A program made the translations under genes and the position numbers. Positions 28,001 through 40,600 of a stretch of 64,000 bases of DNA are shown here, piece after piece; the stretch's first letter is position 1; the number at the start of each line of letters is the position of its first letter. The notes under the pieces were generated by a model. It saw nothing but the letters and a program-made list of their open reading frames with translations. It was not told where the DNA came from and ran no database searches. Source of the stretch: Baylisascaris procyonis (taxonomy: Eukaryota > Nematoda > Chromadorea > Rhabditida > Ascarididae); contig JAZARR010000179.1 of assembly GCA_037389465.1 (NCBI GenBank), positions 3,382,501 through 3,446,500 of the forward strand, written 5' to 3'.

Positions 28001-28653
28001 TACGTACTTGCCATTTTTAAAAGTTGTGCCAGAAATTGGCTTCATAAAGAAAGGAATCTGAAATCTATCGATCCTCACTGCCCTTAGTTTCCTCAGTGTG
28101 CAGCGATGAATGCGTCTGATAATATTGCTATGGATCCTATGAATGGAGCTTTGCTATGGATGCTGACCTATCTCTAGGATCACGAGCCTCCCTCGACGAC
28201 GTTCTTTCGCCTGCAACTTTAGAATATCGCGGTAAAGTTTTTTTTTTTTTTTGTGGAAGCTTTGGGCTGAGTTCGTTGTGACCCTGGGAAGCTTCCAAGA
28301 TCTGATGGGATCGGATGGGGGAGTGGGCGAAGTGCTCATAGAGAGAAGTGTTCATGCAGGAAAGGATCGTGCAAGAATAATTTTATATTACTCACATTGG
28401 CACAACTCTCTGGAGGAAATCGTTCAACTTCGGGTTCCTTCTTGCTCGGAGTACTGCGTCACTTGGCATTGATTGATGCTCATAAACTGTTGGCTTGTTC
28501 ATTTGTAGATGCTCACTAAAAATGCACGTGCTTCGTTCCGTCGCTTTGGTAGAACTGGTCAAACTGACTGAACATATTTCATACCCAAAGGTTGCCCCAT
28601 GGACAGTTGCACCACACAATATCGCATACCGCTATGCCTGGACTTAAGATATC

Positions 28654-30270
28654 TCACAATACAACTGCCACAGCATCATATAAATTATCAGAGGAATCTT
28701 GTGAAAGATTTCTCAAAGCTGACCGTGTTCCAACTGCAACACTCCTTTTTTCGATTGTCATATCCGTTGAGTGATCGCTAACAAATTTTCCACGCAATGG
28801 TGGACGAGCCATTGAAGTGATTTGAATTGAAGAAGTTGGTGATTCACTCAATTCACATATTTCCTGTGTTGCTTTGCGTTCATAGATTATCTATGATAAA
28901 AAAAAATTAGATTAGGTCTTTAAGTCAAACGATACGTTTCATTCAAACGAAAATTGCTTTGAGGCAGGCAACTATTCATTGCACTCGACCCATGAGGATT
29001 TTCCTAATTTTCTTCTTATTTCTCCCATACATTTGCATAAATATTTCAACCTCTGTAGCGACATCTCCAAGTCAAAAAAATGCTGTTGTTTTTCTTACAC
29101 ATCAGAGATTAAAGATCATTTCAATCTATGAGGAACCATGAAGGATTGAATTGATTAAGAATGAAAATGTTGAATAAATTATTTTGCAGAACTTTCACGT
29201 AAACAAATGAAGTTTGAGACAAACTTGCTGAAATAACAGCAGCGCTTGGCATTCTGAATTAAGTGCATTTGATGTTGAATGAAATTTCTTCCTTAGTAAA
29301 ACTTCCAGAAAATTTTCAAAGTATCCCCCCCAAAAAAATTAGAAAAACATAGATATAACAAAATAGCGGCGTGGCGAGGTAGTGAACAGATTTCTGTTGA
29401 ACTAGATCTAGAATGAGTCTAGTTTCCGCTTGAGTGGGTATAGAATGCATTAAGGTGAGATGTGTGCATAAATGGATATAGAGAACTTCAACCATATTTG
29501 ATTTGCAATAAATTAGAAATAACATTTAAAAACGCTATATTAAGAGTGTTATTTTATATGATTTCAATGAATGTTTATAAATGAATTATTATGTGATCAT
29601 AATTATGTGTACGTATGCGAGTATGTTTTATCCATCATTCTTCATCACTAATTTCAAATCGAAAGTCACCATTGTTCGTTAAAATTGTAAGCATTCATAA
29701 GATTCTCTTATCGGCATTCAAGCTGATCCGTCATATTCGAAAGCAGACCAACTGTAAACATTTTAATATGTGAATTTTATATGCATTTTCAACTGCTCGA
29801 TTGCATTCCATATCGACTGGCTGGTAAAGGAGTGTCATTGTGTCAGTTTTTTCAGCCGGAAGTGCGAAAAAAAGGATTTTTTTGTCGAATATTTGTATAA
29901 CTGATGGGTTATGCAGAAATATGGATGTTGTTTGCCGTATTTTATTATTTGTTGATAACTCGTAAAATCGGTGATTTGAAAAGTGGGATTTCAAAAGCGC
30001 TTATTGTATCACTTCCTCTGACGTATTTTTCCCGACATTTGAAAGTTCTATTTCAATTGTTATTGATGAACCTGAACCACATAACGGAGTCATTGCATAA
30101 TTTCTAGCAACTTTAACCTTCAATTCTTGACAGATAAGTCTTAATACAATACGGTCATTCTGAGCGTTTCTCAGGCTATCGTTCTTCGTTACTTCGTTAC
30201 ATGTACAACAAATAGCAGAGTTCATTACCTTGTAGTGACTCATTTCCACTCGCGCCTTTTTTTCAGTCAC
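28654..30270 (-). CDS. Tentative unidentified minus-strand gene, last two exons
   Basis: I do not recognise this protein. On the minus strand an acceptor with a long T tract (TTTTTTATCATAG) precedes an open block, complement(28654..28890), ending at TGA 28656-28654 (78 residues). The translation is hydrophilic and Ser/Thr/Asp-rich (SESPTSSIQITSMARPPL; NLSQDSSDNLYDAVAVVL), typical of a cytoplasmic tail rather than random AT-rich DNA. A 42-nt block at complement(30229..30270) has a good acceptor (TTTCATCTTCAG) and donor (CAAG/GTAATG) and joins in the same phase, giving VTEKKARVEMSHYK then IIYERKATQEICEL, a charged segment that could be helical. No further 5' exon was found with confidence. Frames this size also arise by chance, so this is a candidate only. 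Confidence 0.35.
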
Positions 30271-33200
30271 CTGAAGATGAAATAAACAATTATGAATTGG
30301 CAAAAAAAGAGATAAAGGAAGGTACTTAATCACCAACACTAAGGTATTATGTGATTGCAACTGTTTCCCTCAAATTGCATATGATCATGTTGTTTCACAT
30401 AATGAAATCCATTGGGCCTGCAATTTAATTCCTGGATGATGCCACTGCCAAAAGTCCATACACACATATACGCACACCTTGATCACTTTTGCGCTGCGCT
30501 GTGGTCGAGATAAACTCGGATTTGTTTGCATTTTCTGAGGAAATTACCTGTATTATCTCACTTCAAGGTGTTCTGTACTCTCTTTTCTTCAATAACCTTT
30601 GCAGCACCTGCTCAGATGTGCTGAGAATATACGCTTCACAAACTCAGCTGCACAAATCATTTTATGTGTACATAACCCCAATATGAAATGCTGAGAAAAT
30701 GATGCAAAAATACAGGACGGAGCCATAATTACAGAAGATGGCATAAAGCTCTAGCGTTCAGATAATTAGTAAAAGATTACAAAATCCCAATGAACGAAAA
30801 TATTTGTCCTCAATAACGCCTAAGAAATATACTTCGGAATCTTTTTTTAGAAGAAACATGTTTAATTTGATTTTCATACCATTGACCGACTCATTCATCG
30901 TAAAGGAAAAGAAACGTTCACCATAAAAGAGACATCAAACGAAAAAAAAATCAATGCATCGCATTTCTGAGTGACATTTATGGATTAGAGCAAATAAAAA
31001 TGCAGCCATCAATAGCAATGAACGTACGCTTCAATGACAAAAATTCCAGAGCAATAATGCGCATTCAACCGTTTGCTTAAGCTAACATTCAAAATTACAA
31101 CAATTAAAACATATTTGATTACATAAATCAGCACTAATCAATAATAGATGAAATGCACTTTAATGAAAAGTGAGCAATTTATTTATAAGCAAAAAAAAAA
31201 AACGATAAAATTTTCGCTTCGATGATTACACAGATTTATATTTTATTTGCTGCAACTATAAACTCTTATCAAATAATATCACTTACAATAAAAGAGAGTA
31301 AAATGATGTAGAATCGAGTTATGAGAAAGTTTTCAAAATAACAGAAAAGAAGGATGTGAAGAAATTTAGAAATCCGAAAGTTGAAAATTGATTAGTGAAA
31401 CATTCGATTAGTTTTTGGCATTTTCTTATTTTATATTATGTCTATGGGAAGTGGAAAAAGGAGCGATTTATAGTAAATTCGTTTAGGCTAAATTCGACCG
31501 ATCTGTGACTCACTCAAATGTAGATTTCTTGGCTGAGATATCACTGGTTTAGTCGAGATTTAAATATTAGCGATAACCGAATAGGCCAATTAGGATTCTC
31601 CGAAATGTTTCTCTTTTTTTTTTTTTCATTCCTCTCCATCTTTGCTATGCAGTTTCCTCCAAATAGTTCTTGTAAGTTGAATCAACAACGGTTTAAACTC
31701 GAAAATTGCCCCATTGCAGCTAGTCACCTCAATGACATAGTCATTTCATTTCGATATTGTCTAGAACTATATTACCGTCTTCATTTTGAGCTTTAATTTC
31801 GTAGAAGAAACACTTGTCGTTCTCAAGACGAATAGAGACAGCACGAGCCCATGCACCTAACATCTCTAAGCGATTGATTGCTTTATTTCATAATTGATCA
31901 CAGCATATATCTATTCTACATTACGTTCAACGATATTTATATATCAATAAACAAATCTAATGAATTGAGGGCGTCAACTGGTGGCATTTCATGAATGGTG
32001 ATCTCTATTAATTTTAAGTATAGATCAGGGAACAGGATCGATGCTGGCATTATGTTTTCTCTGAGAAATAAACAAGTCCTGCGCAAATTCTCCAATTTTT
32101 TCAGGATAACTAGAGACAACATGAACTCCAAAAAAGAATAAAATGATTATAACGGAAGTTGTGATTCTCGGATCGATACGACAAAATGGTCATAATCACA
32201 AACGACCTCTTAGGAAAAAAATGCTAGAAAATTTCCTGGATCAGGACATGACTATAACAGTAATTCGAAATCACGTGAGATTTCCGTTAGATTATTTGAC
32301 AGTGACAAAGATCACTTCCTTAATCCCTTTCTAATATTACTCTCTATTATCAGTTGGCTAAGATAGAAAGAGGAAGAGATAGGTAACAAAAGAGATTGAA
32401 AAAGAAGCAAAGAGAGAGAAAAGTGACAAATGATAACAAAGTTAGCAGTTGTGTATTGTAGATGATTGCGTCAAACTACCTATGTATTAACGTTGTGAAG
32501 TTTAGATAGGTGTATGAAACGTGAAGCAATCGATTGAACGCTATGATTAAAACCGTATGTTAAAGCGTTGCGGCAATGCGAATGGAACCACTTCATTCTA
32601 AAAGTATTTCGTCATTGTGCAATGAGGTTTTATTTAAAATCAATTTTTTTGTGTTATTATTATTATTTTATTTATTTTAATTTCCTGTGGTTGATAGCGA
32701 AAAAAAAAGAAAATAATGTGGCGAACAATTTCAAAGATCAACTAGTAAGGTGATTTATTCAACTACATTCAACAAATGACCTCTGAAATATACGGTATGA
32801 TGAAGTCTCAAGAATCGTTCGTTTCACTTTCAAAGATATTCGTTTACCTTTTCGGAAATTGATTAGCTGATCATATTAATTCCATCTTGGAATTTGCCCA
32901 ACGGTTTCTTAGTTTTGAATGAAATGACTACATTTCGGCATTTACGCAATAATTGCCTATCTCTCAACGGGATGGCTCGGCTTTGACTCCTTGCTCTTTA
33001 TGAAATGGCTGATTCTCTTTCAGCATTTGCTGAATGACTTCTTATACGAGAAGGGATTGACTGCATTTTGACAGTTGTCCAGTGGTTCCTTTTTCCTGAA
33101 TAGGTTGATCCTGTTTCGGCCTATGTGGAATGATTTCTTACTTCTGAACGGTGATTTCATTCAGCATTTACGTGTTGCTTTTTTTCTTGCCTCGAAGGAT

Positions 33201-34614
33201 GTTTTTCATGAAAATGCTGGAAAATTTTTTTCTTTTTTCGAAATGCTCATTGACGAATGAGGAATGTATGTATACAGAAGACATCGAAACTGGAAACTAT
33301 TGCTTTGTTTAAACAGATGGAATTATTTCTTCAATGAAACTTTGGTCGGATCTGCGGTTTTTTCCCTCTTCTCATGGACCGATAGAAACTTTTGCGACCC
33401 ATCATGAAATATAGAAACTCTCACACCGTAGAAGATGGGTAAACCTCCATGAATTGACACCTGAGATGGCGAAATTCAATTCCCAGAATCGGAGAAAATT
33501 CGGAGGACTCCGAAACACATTTGAGGCCTAATGGGGCTCATAGGACTCAAAAATTCGACGGAATATGCCTATCAAGGGCTGTAGATTTCAACGAGTTTTG
33601 AGCAACGTGTATTGTACAAGCGCTCATGGTGATAGCAGAAGAAAATTCTCTTGCGTCGTTGGTAATCTCATCAGTGAAGATTCGAAGTGGGCGAGGAGGA
33701 GGATTGAAAAGTCGACATACATGGAGCGGTTGTATTGAGGTCGGAAATAGGTGTTCCGAGGAAACCATGATTTTTTGCAATAAAATGCGAAAATTTCCGG
33801 TATTTTCCTGGCGTGGAAAGACAACTTTACGGGAGGTTCACTAGGAAGCCAAAATCGTTCTCATAGCTAAACATGAGAGGAATGAGGATCCGATTCTGCG
33901 AATCACCCCCTCCTCTGCCACCTTTATTGTGCTGAAAAATGTTGTCTTCTTTAACTAATAAGTGTCTTCTACTGTCATGTCTGAGATGGACTCTAGAAAG
34001 AATACATTCTAATACCTCCATACGTTTACTTTTCATCTCTACATTACCACTGTTGAGACATTACCAGAAACAGGAGTAAGTGTTTCATCGTTAAACGATT
34101 GCAAATGCAAATTATAATCAAAAATCATCGATGAAATTTAGTATGGCCGCCTAAAAAGAAGTTAAAATTTTGTAAAGTTTCCGTTTTTCTGAATTTTTCA
34201 ACTTCACTAATAATCATTCAAACTCATTTTTCTATAGAAACCGTTATTAGAACGAAATATCGCCAAACTGAATCAATTGTAATGTAAAACTATATACTGT
34301 ATTGTTTGTTGAACTTACCAATTATGCTTGAATTTTTAAAGCGAAATTGTTCAAACTATGAATATACTTTGCGTAATATTTGTAATTTGCATATGGAGGA
34401 TGTAAACGATTGCAAAAGGGTTACAAAGTTACAAAAACATTGCATTTATATCTCTCTAATATTTCAATAATAGAGATCTTTGTGCTCGTTGGGGAGGAAG
34501 GGAGGGGTAAGGCAACATTTTATCCCATAATTTATGTTTATTTATTTAATGATTCGCGTTGAATGAAGTTAACTAAATAAATTACCAACTATTTATAATT
34601 GAGCATTAATTAAA
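30271..34614. other. Intergenic or upstream of the tentative minus-strand gene; nothing recognised
   Basis: AT-rich DNA with poly-A tracts (for example 31191-31202). If the minus-strand gene at 28-30 kb is real, its 5' exons should lie here. I saw only weak candidates, such as an ATG with a GTATGA donor on the minus strand near 30880-30915. The 33470-33960 part is somewhat more GC-rich and open on both strands, without a known family. Confidence 0.45.
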
Positions 34615-34634
34615 TCATTCATAGATGAGTGAAT
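34614..34634 (+). promoter_or_regulatory. Probable trans-splice acceptor and short leader of the bestrophin gene
   Basis: A CATTCATAG acceptor ends at 34624, 10 nt before the family-conserved ATG at 34635. The leader itself contains an ATG at 34625 in another frame that overlaps the true start and stops after eight codons. Confidence 0.45.
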
Positions 34635-37600
34635 ATGACAATCTCGTATAATCTTGATATCGCAACGGCATCGCCGCTTAATTTCTTTCGATTAATTTTT
34701 CGTTGGAAAGGAAGCATTTGGAAATCGTGCATTAAAGAGTTATGTATATGGACGATTCTTTACCTCATTATTACGTTCATCTATCGCACTCCATATTTCC
34801 TCACCGCCGAGCAAAAAGTGTTCGTTATTTTTTTAAAAAGTTTTTTAAGAAATAAGAGAAAATTTGCTAAAGAATGTTAAGCTCTCATCAGAGCGTAACA
34901 ATTTCAATTTGATAGAGCATTTTATGATGAAAAGCAAAGTTTTTGAGCGTACTTGGATCGAAGGTCGATAAGAAAGCAGTAACTACTTAAACGATTTCGC
35001 CAAACTCGAAAATAATACGAAATCGAGTAAGATTGAAGCCGAAAGACAATGGAAAAATGGGAATACACGAGTAGTTTTTTTACTTAGTAATCATGATCCA
35101 CCTTTCTGCTCAAATTCTCATGTCCAGGAACTGGATAAATATTATTTTTGTTGCAACCAAACGAGAGCGGTTCATTATTCGTTGTGTTTTTCCATAGAAG
35201 TGAATGGCGATGAATCCATAGATTTACTGCGTCAAGCAAGAAGTACCATGCAACGTTTCATGTCCAATTTTATCAAAAGTACTTCAGTTAAGTTGCGATG
35301 TTCAGTTTAAAAATAATAAAATAATAATGATTTGTAAGTTTTCCGATGCCATTCTTGTCAATGGTCCATTCACTAAACATAAAGATATTAATTCCCGATT
35401 TATGGATGAATTTAAACTAAGTAGTCGTTCGATGGTAGGTAAATCATATGACCACAATACTCAGGAATATTCCAATGATTGATATTTTAAAGAACATTCG
35501 AAAATGTCGCATATTATTTTGACAGTCGTCTAGACTATATACCACTTACATTTATGTTGGGTTTTTTCGTTCAAACAATTGTACGACGATGGTCGGTGCT
35601 ATTTCAAAATATGGGATATATAGAAAGGTAAATTTCGTTTTCTTTTTTCTTTTTTTTTGATATTTTCAACGGAAGTGATTAGTAAAGTTCAATTTGTTAG
35701 TTCGGTAGGAACTTAGTGTGCCGAAATTTGCAAAACGTTTTTACTAAACTTCAGATAGTAAAATTATCGATTGTATGGAGTATTGTATATTTTTTATAAT
35801 TGCGGGCACGATGAGAATATCTTAAAGGGAATATTTTTAAGAATTTAGTGAAGTGCAAAAATTGCAAAAATGAATAAATGGTTATTTAAAAAAACATTCA
35901 CCATGTTATGTGGATGTTAGAAGGAAGTTATGCCCTCAAACTGAGAAAACGACGCTCTAGAAGCGTTAATTTGCATAGATTCAAAGGTCTACACTGAAAA
36001 AGTGGGGCAGGTGGGGACTTCACATTGTGCACATGAAAGTGATTGACTATGTATCAGCGAATATGCGCATAGGTAGAACAATGAAAAAGAGTGAAAGTGA
36101 CAACGAAAACGTTAAAAATATGTGAGTGCCTTTTAACTTCAATATGTTTCCGGTCTCCCACTCAGCGAAGACGAAATTGAAATATTTTTAAATTCTAATT
36201 TATAAGTTCGTTCTCGTTCTCTATTTTGAACTTTACATCAAAGCAACATCATACAATCAATCCAAAGAAAAAGTTATCAAAATTAAGGCTTATTATGTTT
36301 TTAAGCTCTCATATATCGCTTTTAGTGGTTTTTGATGATGATAATTCCTTCATCGTCTTCAGATGAATGCATCATCACCATAGAAATAATGGAATCTTAA
36401 TGCTTGGCCATTCGATCGCCTGCCGACCTCCATTGATCAAACATTCAAGAACGACCGAGCATCTTAAATGTTTCAACCTCAAACTGAAGAACTACTCATT
36501 CGAACTCTCTCTGTGAATTATGACTTTCTTAGATGAAGCTGAACCTGAGGAAGTCATAAATTTCAAACTTTTCTCCATATTACACGATCATTTGAAAAGT
36601 ATCTTCTTCCTAGACGATGGTGTTCTCGTCATTGGCATAGGTGTATATTTGCGTTACTAAAGTAATAGTATTGGTAAGGTATTAAGTTCGTCAAGAAGTG
36701 AGATAGCTATATCAGGTTTCAGTCCCGCAATTTATATTGGAGGGTATGTTTATGGTACGGACGATGAATGTCGTTTGTTACGAAGGACGATGGCACGTTA
36801 TTTGTGTCTAACACAATTGCTTGTTTATAGAGATATCAGCGTTCGTGTAAGAAAGCGCTTCCCTACATATGAAAGCATTGTTAAAGCAGGTGAATTTTTA
36901 GAAGTAATTGCTAATTGTTTCTTTACAAATAATTTTGGCACTCGAGTTCTCTAAAGTTGGAGGGTTTTTGAAGTTCAGGGTCAAGGAAACCTGATGCTTG
37001 GTGGAATCTGAAAGAGATTCAGAAAACAGCGAATGAAATACCACTTTTTTCCGGAACTCTGAAGGTCAAAGCTCCGAAAAAAATTTTTCAGAGGCCGGCA
37101 CTATTTACAAGTGAGCAAGTAAGGAAGAGAAAGTCTGGCCTTTCTATATGATAGTTCAAATAGGGCAATAATGGTTTTTAATGCTCTTTATGCATCAAAC
37201 ATTTCTCGTTTTGGAATCAATGATGCTTCACGACTTTATGTGTACCTCGCCGATGCATATAGGCCCCTTATACTCTATTTTCTCCACCACTCCCTCCGCC
37301 TCACTTCTTCCCTTAATTCTCAGCAGCTGTTCAAGAGCAGCTGATTTCAAAGCGTTACAACTTGCGAACCAAACGACATAGTGCTACTGAAAAAGTTAGC
37401 CACAGTATTTCGACTGAAGTACTTAAAACCGTCGATTTTTATGAACTTTCACAAATTTTATTGGCAGGATACATACTAACCCAGGCCGAATACTTGCATA
37501 TATTTGTGTGTGCACACCTATCTGTCCAGCAGTTTCAGCTTTGTAAACACTAATACCGAGCAAATAAAACTTGGCGAGTGCAATATAGGCTATAGTATAA

Positions 37601-40600
37601 TTGCTTTCTGCTCCATTTCACCAAAAATTTGCAGACATTGTATGCTGATTAAAATCTTTCATGAGAAACTGATACGCGTGGTCACATCAATTAAACTATA
37701 GAGGCTTTATGTTGCATTCATTTCTTTGGTACCAAACTTGTGGAAATGAGTGTTTAAGTAGAAGAGAGAAAGCAGATGCGGTTCCATCTTGTTTCTTGTG
37801 CTTTTCCACCACTTCGGTATCCGACCATAAATCCCGTTCCGAGGTGTGCGATAGTATGTGATACTCTGTGACATTTATGTAGATGTTGAAGGTTACGAAT
37901 TTTCGGAAGCCCATTAGTCCTCCTTCGATGGTCGCAAGGTGTCGAGGTCAAGGGAGGGGGACGGCAGAGGGAGGGATAAAGGTGAAATATGGATGTTCGC
38001 AAATTTTCAGCGCAAACAGTTACGAAATAAAATTTGTTAATTACTTATGTAAATTTAAATGAAAAAATAGCTATGCTGTAATCATTGCAGGTTTCATGTT
38101 AGAGCATGAAAAAGAAAAATTGGAATCGATTCGACTGGAATTCGACAAATATTGGGTACCAATTAATTGGATATACGCATTGATTTTTCGTGCTCGACAA
38201 GAAGGGAAAGTGCCGAGTGATTCATTCGCCAATAAACTTTGTGACGTTTGTTTATTCCTTATTTTTGCTTATGTTTCATTTATATGAGTAATCCATAGTT
38301 GTAAGATACTTGAAGCAATCTTTAAAATATTATAAACTCGTTGATTTCGTAGAAAATGGCGAGAAAAGTTATTCGAGTAGCATGACGGGACTTTGTAAAT
38401 ATTTGATATTTCGGTGATGTATTCCTTCCTTTCTTTCAAATTTTAAGACTTTGATAGCGTTCAATCAAAGGGAACTCTCCTATATGATCGGTTATGAGGC
38501 AATCTTCATTACTCGATACGATCGAATCTCTTCGATTTCTAGGTTTTATACATTCGAATGGGAAATTCGAAAAAGTTATATCAATTTTATTTACTCTAAT
38601 AGTTCCTAATGATAGTCACGGTGAAATTTGCATAATTGAACTATGATGGAGGTTAATGCAACAGGTGTGCCATGCAACGTTTCACATCGTATAAATTGCT
38701 GATATGATTTTATTCTAATGAAAATGTAGGAATCACAATAAAAATACAATCTATGATCAATCGAGAGTGATGAGTATTCAAAAGGGACGATACGCCCTTA
38801 TCACTTATCTCATTCGCTATCCTGATTTTTGATGCTTATATATATATATATATATATTAAAAAAACGTATAGGCTAGAAACCTACGTAATACACCACTTT
38901 ATTTATTACTGTTTTTTCTAACAAAAGATTGACTACAAGATAGCTGTTTGCTCCCTTAATTGAAAGTAAATATAAACAACAAACTATAAAATTAACCACT
39001 AGATAGGCGCATTTAACACGTATATGTTAGCGTTGAGCATTCTCAAAAAAAATGTCATCTATATTGCTGGCAGTCATTTTGAAGAGATGCTCAAAAAATT
39101 TAATCAATAAAAAATATTGATTAATAGAATCGGAAAGTTTTATGTCAGCAATATGGATACCTTGAACTTCTCAAAAAAGTAAGTCAGTTGTTAACATTTT
39201 ACATTTTAGGAAATAAAATATTATCGATATAACATTCAAATGCTTTGCAACTATGATTGGGTTCCAATTCCATTAGCTTATCCGCAGGTATGCTGCGCTA
39301 CTTTATTCATTATCATAGAAATAATGATGTTCCTTTTATGCCTGACTCAAAACCACAGTGAACGAAAGATTTGCCCTATCAAGATCGCTGAAAAAAGATA
39401 TCCTCTAGAGCTTTTCCAGAAATTTTCTTTATGTTTCTAGGATTGAAACTTTTTTTTTGATCATTTTCCTAGCAAGACTATTTTTTGTAATGCGTGAAGG
39501 TATTTCTGCCCCTTGATGATCCCACTAAATGGAATGTTAGGCCCTTCTTTCATTTCCTATAACAAGTTGAGAGGCTCAGCAAAAGAGGTGATACGATATG
39601 AGGCCTTGCAATATGCTCGTCGAAACAACCCGTTCCACCAGCTACCAGTAAGGAAATCAGACGGACATTACAGTACTTCCACATTTTAATCGATCTCACC
39701 ACCTAGACAAATCATCCAGAAAACATTCATTTTTCCAGAATTTGATGGATGAAAAATGCTTACAACTTTTTTGTCACCTCTAAGCTTCCACCATTCTTTT
39801 ACGAAATTGATGGATCAACCTGAAATATGATATCGCCGATGATACGTATTAGCTACTAACTCTCATAAGCCTAGGTTCTATAATTCCTTATCATTGAAGA
39901 AATGAAAAGATGAACACACAGACAAACAGAGACATACACAAAGACAAGATGCCGCCGTAACGGTTTCTGTAAAACGAATCTATAAAAACGTATAAAGACA
40001 ATAATTACCTGAAGAGAAAAAATAGGCAAAATGAAGAAAATATGCTATAGTTTTGTGCTACGAATCTTTTCACTATAGTTTGTTGTTTTTTTTTCAGTTG
40101 GTTTTCTTAGCTGTCTATGTCTACTTTGCTTTATGTCTCATCTCTCGACAATTCATTATCACTGAGCGCGATGCTCCAAATAAAAGTAGCGTATGTGAAA
40201 TTTTTTCTTTAGTTCTTCAATTCTCTATCGTATGGTACTCTCTAGGAAATTGTGTCAATAAAAAATCTGCGTGATACGTGGATTTCGATGCTTTATATGT
40301 GAGATGTTAGCATTACATTTGCCGAAGAGTATCATATCTTCCCACGAGCTTCGTGCCTTCCCACGAGCTATCTGCAAGAATATGGAGGGGGCGGAATAAG
40401 ATTGGGGATAGAGGAGGAGGAGAGATAGGGGAGGAGGAAATATTTTTACTGCAAAATTAAATAAATGTTCATCGCATGCTTTTTCCTCCATTCATTTTCA
40501 AGCAATACTTTAATTTTCGTGTTTCTATTGAAAGGAATGATTGAATACACGCCTGGGATTAAGTAAATTATTTCTGCTGCACATTCAAGTCTCATCGAAC

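Larger units (their letters stand above)
22949..28653. other. Intergenic, no supported gene
   Basis: AT-rich sequence between RCE1 and the tentative minus-strand gene. It contains two long (TA)n tracts, an 11-G run near 24466-24477, and scattered open frames of 70-134 codons (for example 25511-25915 and 26560-26853) with no recognisable domain or convincing splice signals. Confidence 0.5.

Noticed and set aside
34820..34880. Extension of bestrophin exon 1 to the in-frame stop at 34878-34880
   Set aside because: Ending the exon at 34819 (donor GTTCGT) and joining to 35493 restores the family sequence [19 protein letters not shown] with the expected length; the read-through does not.
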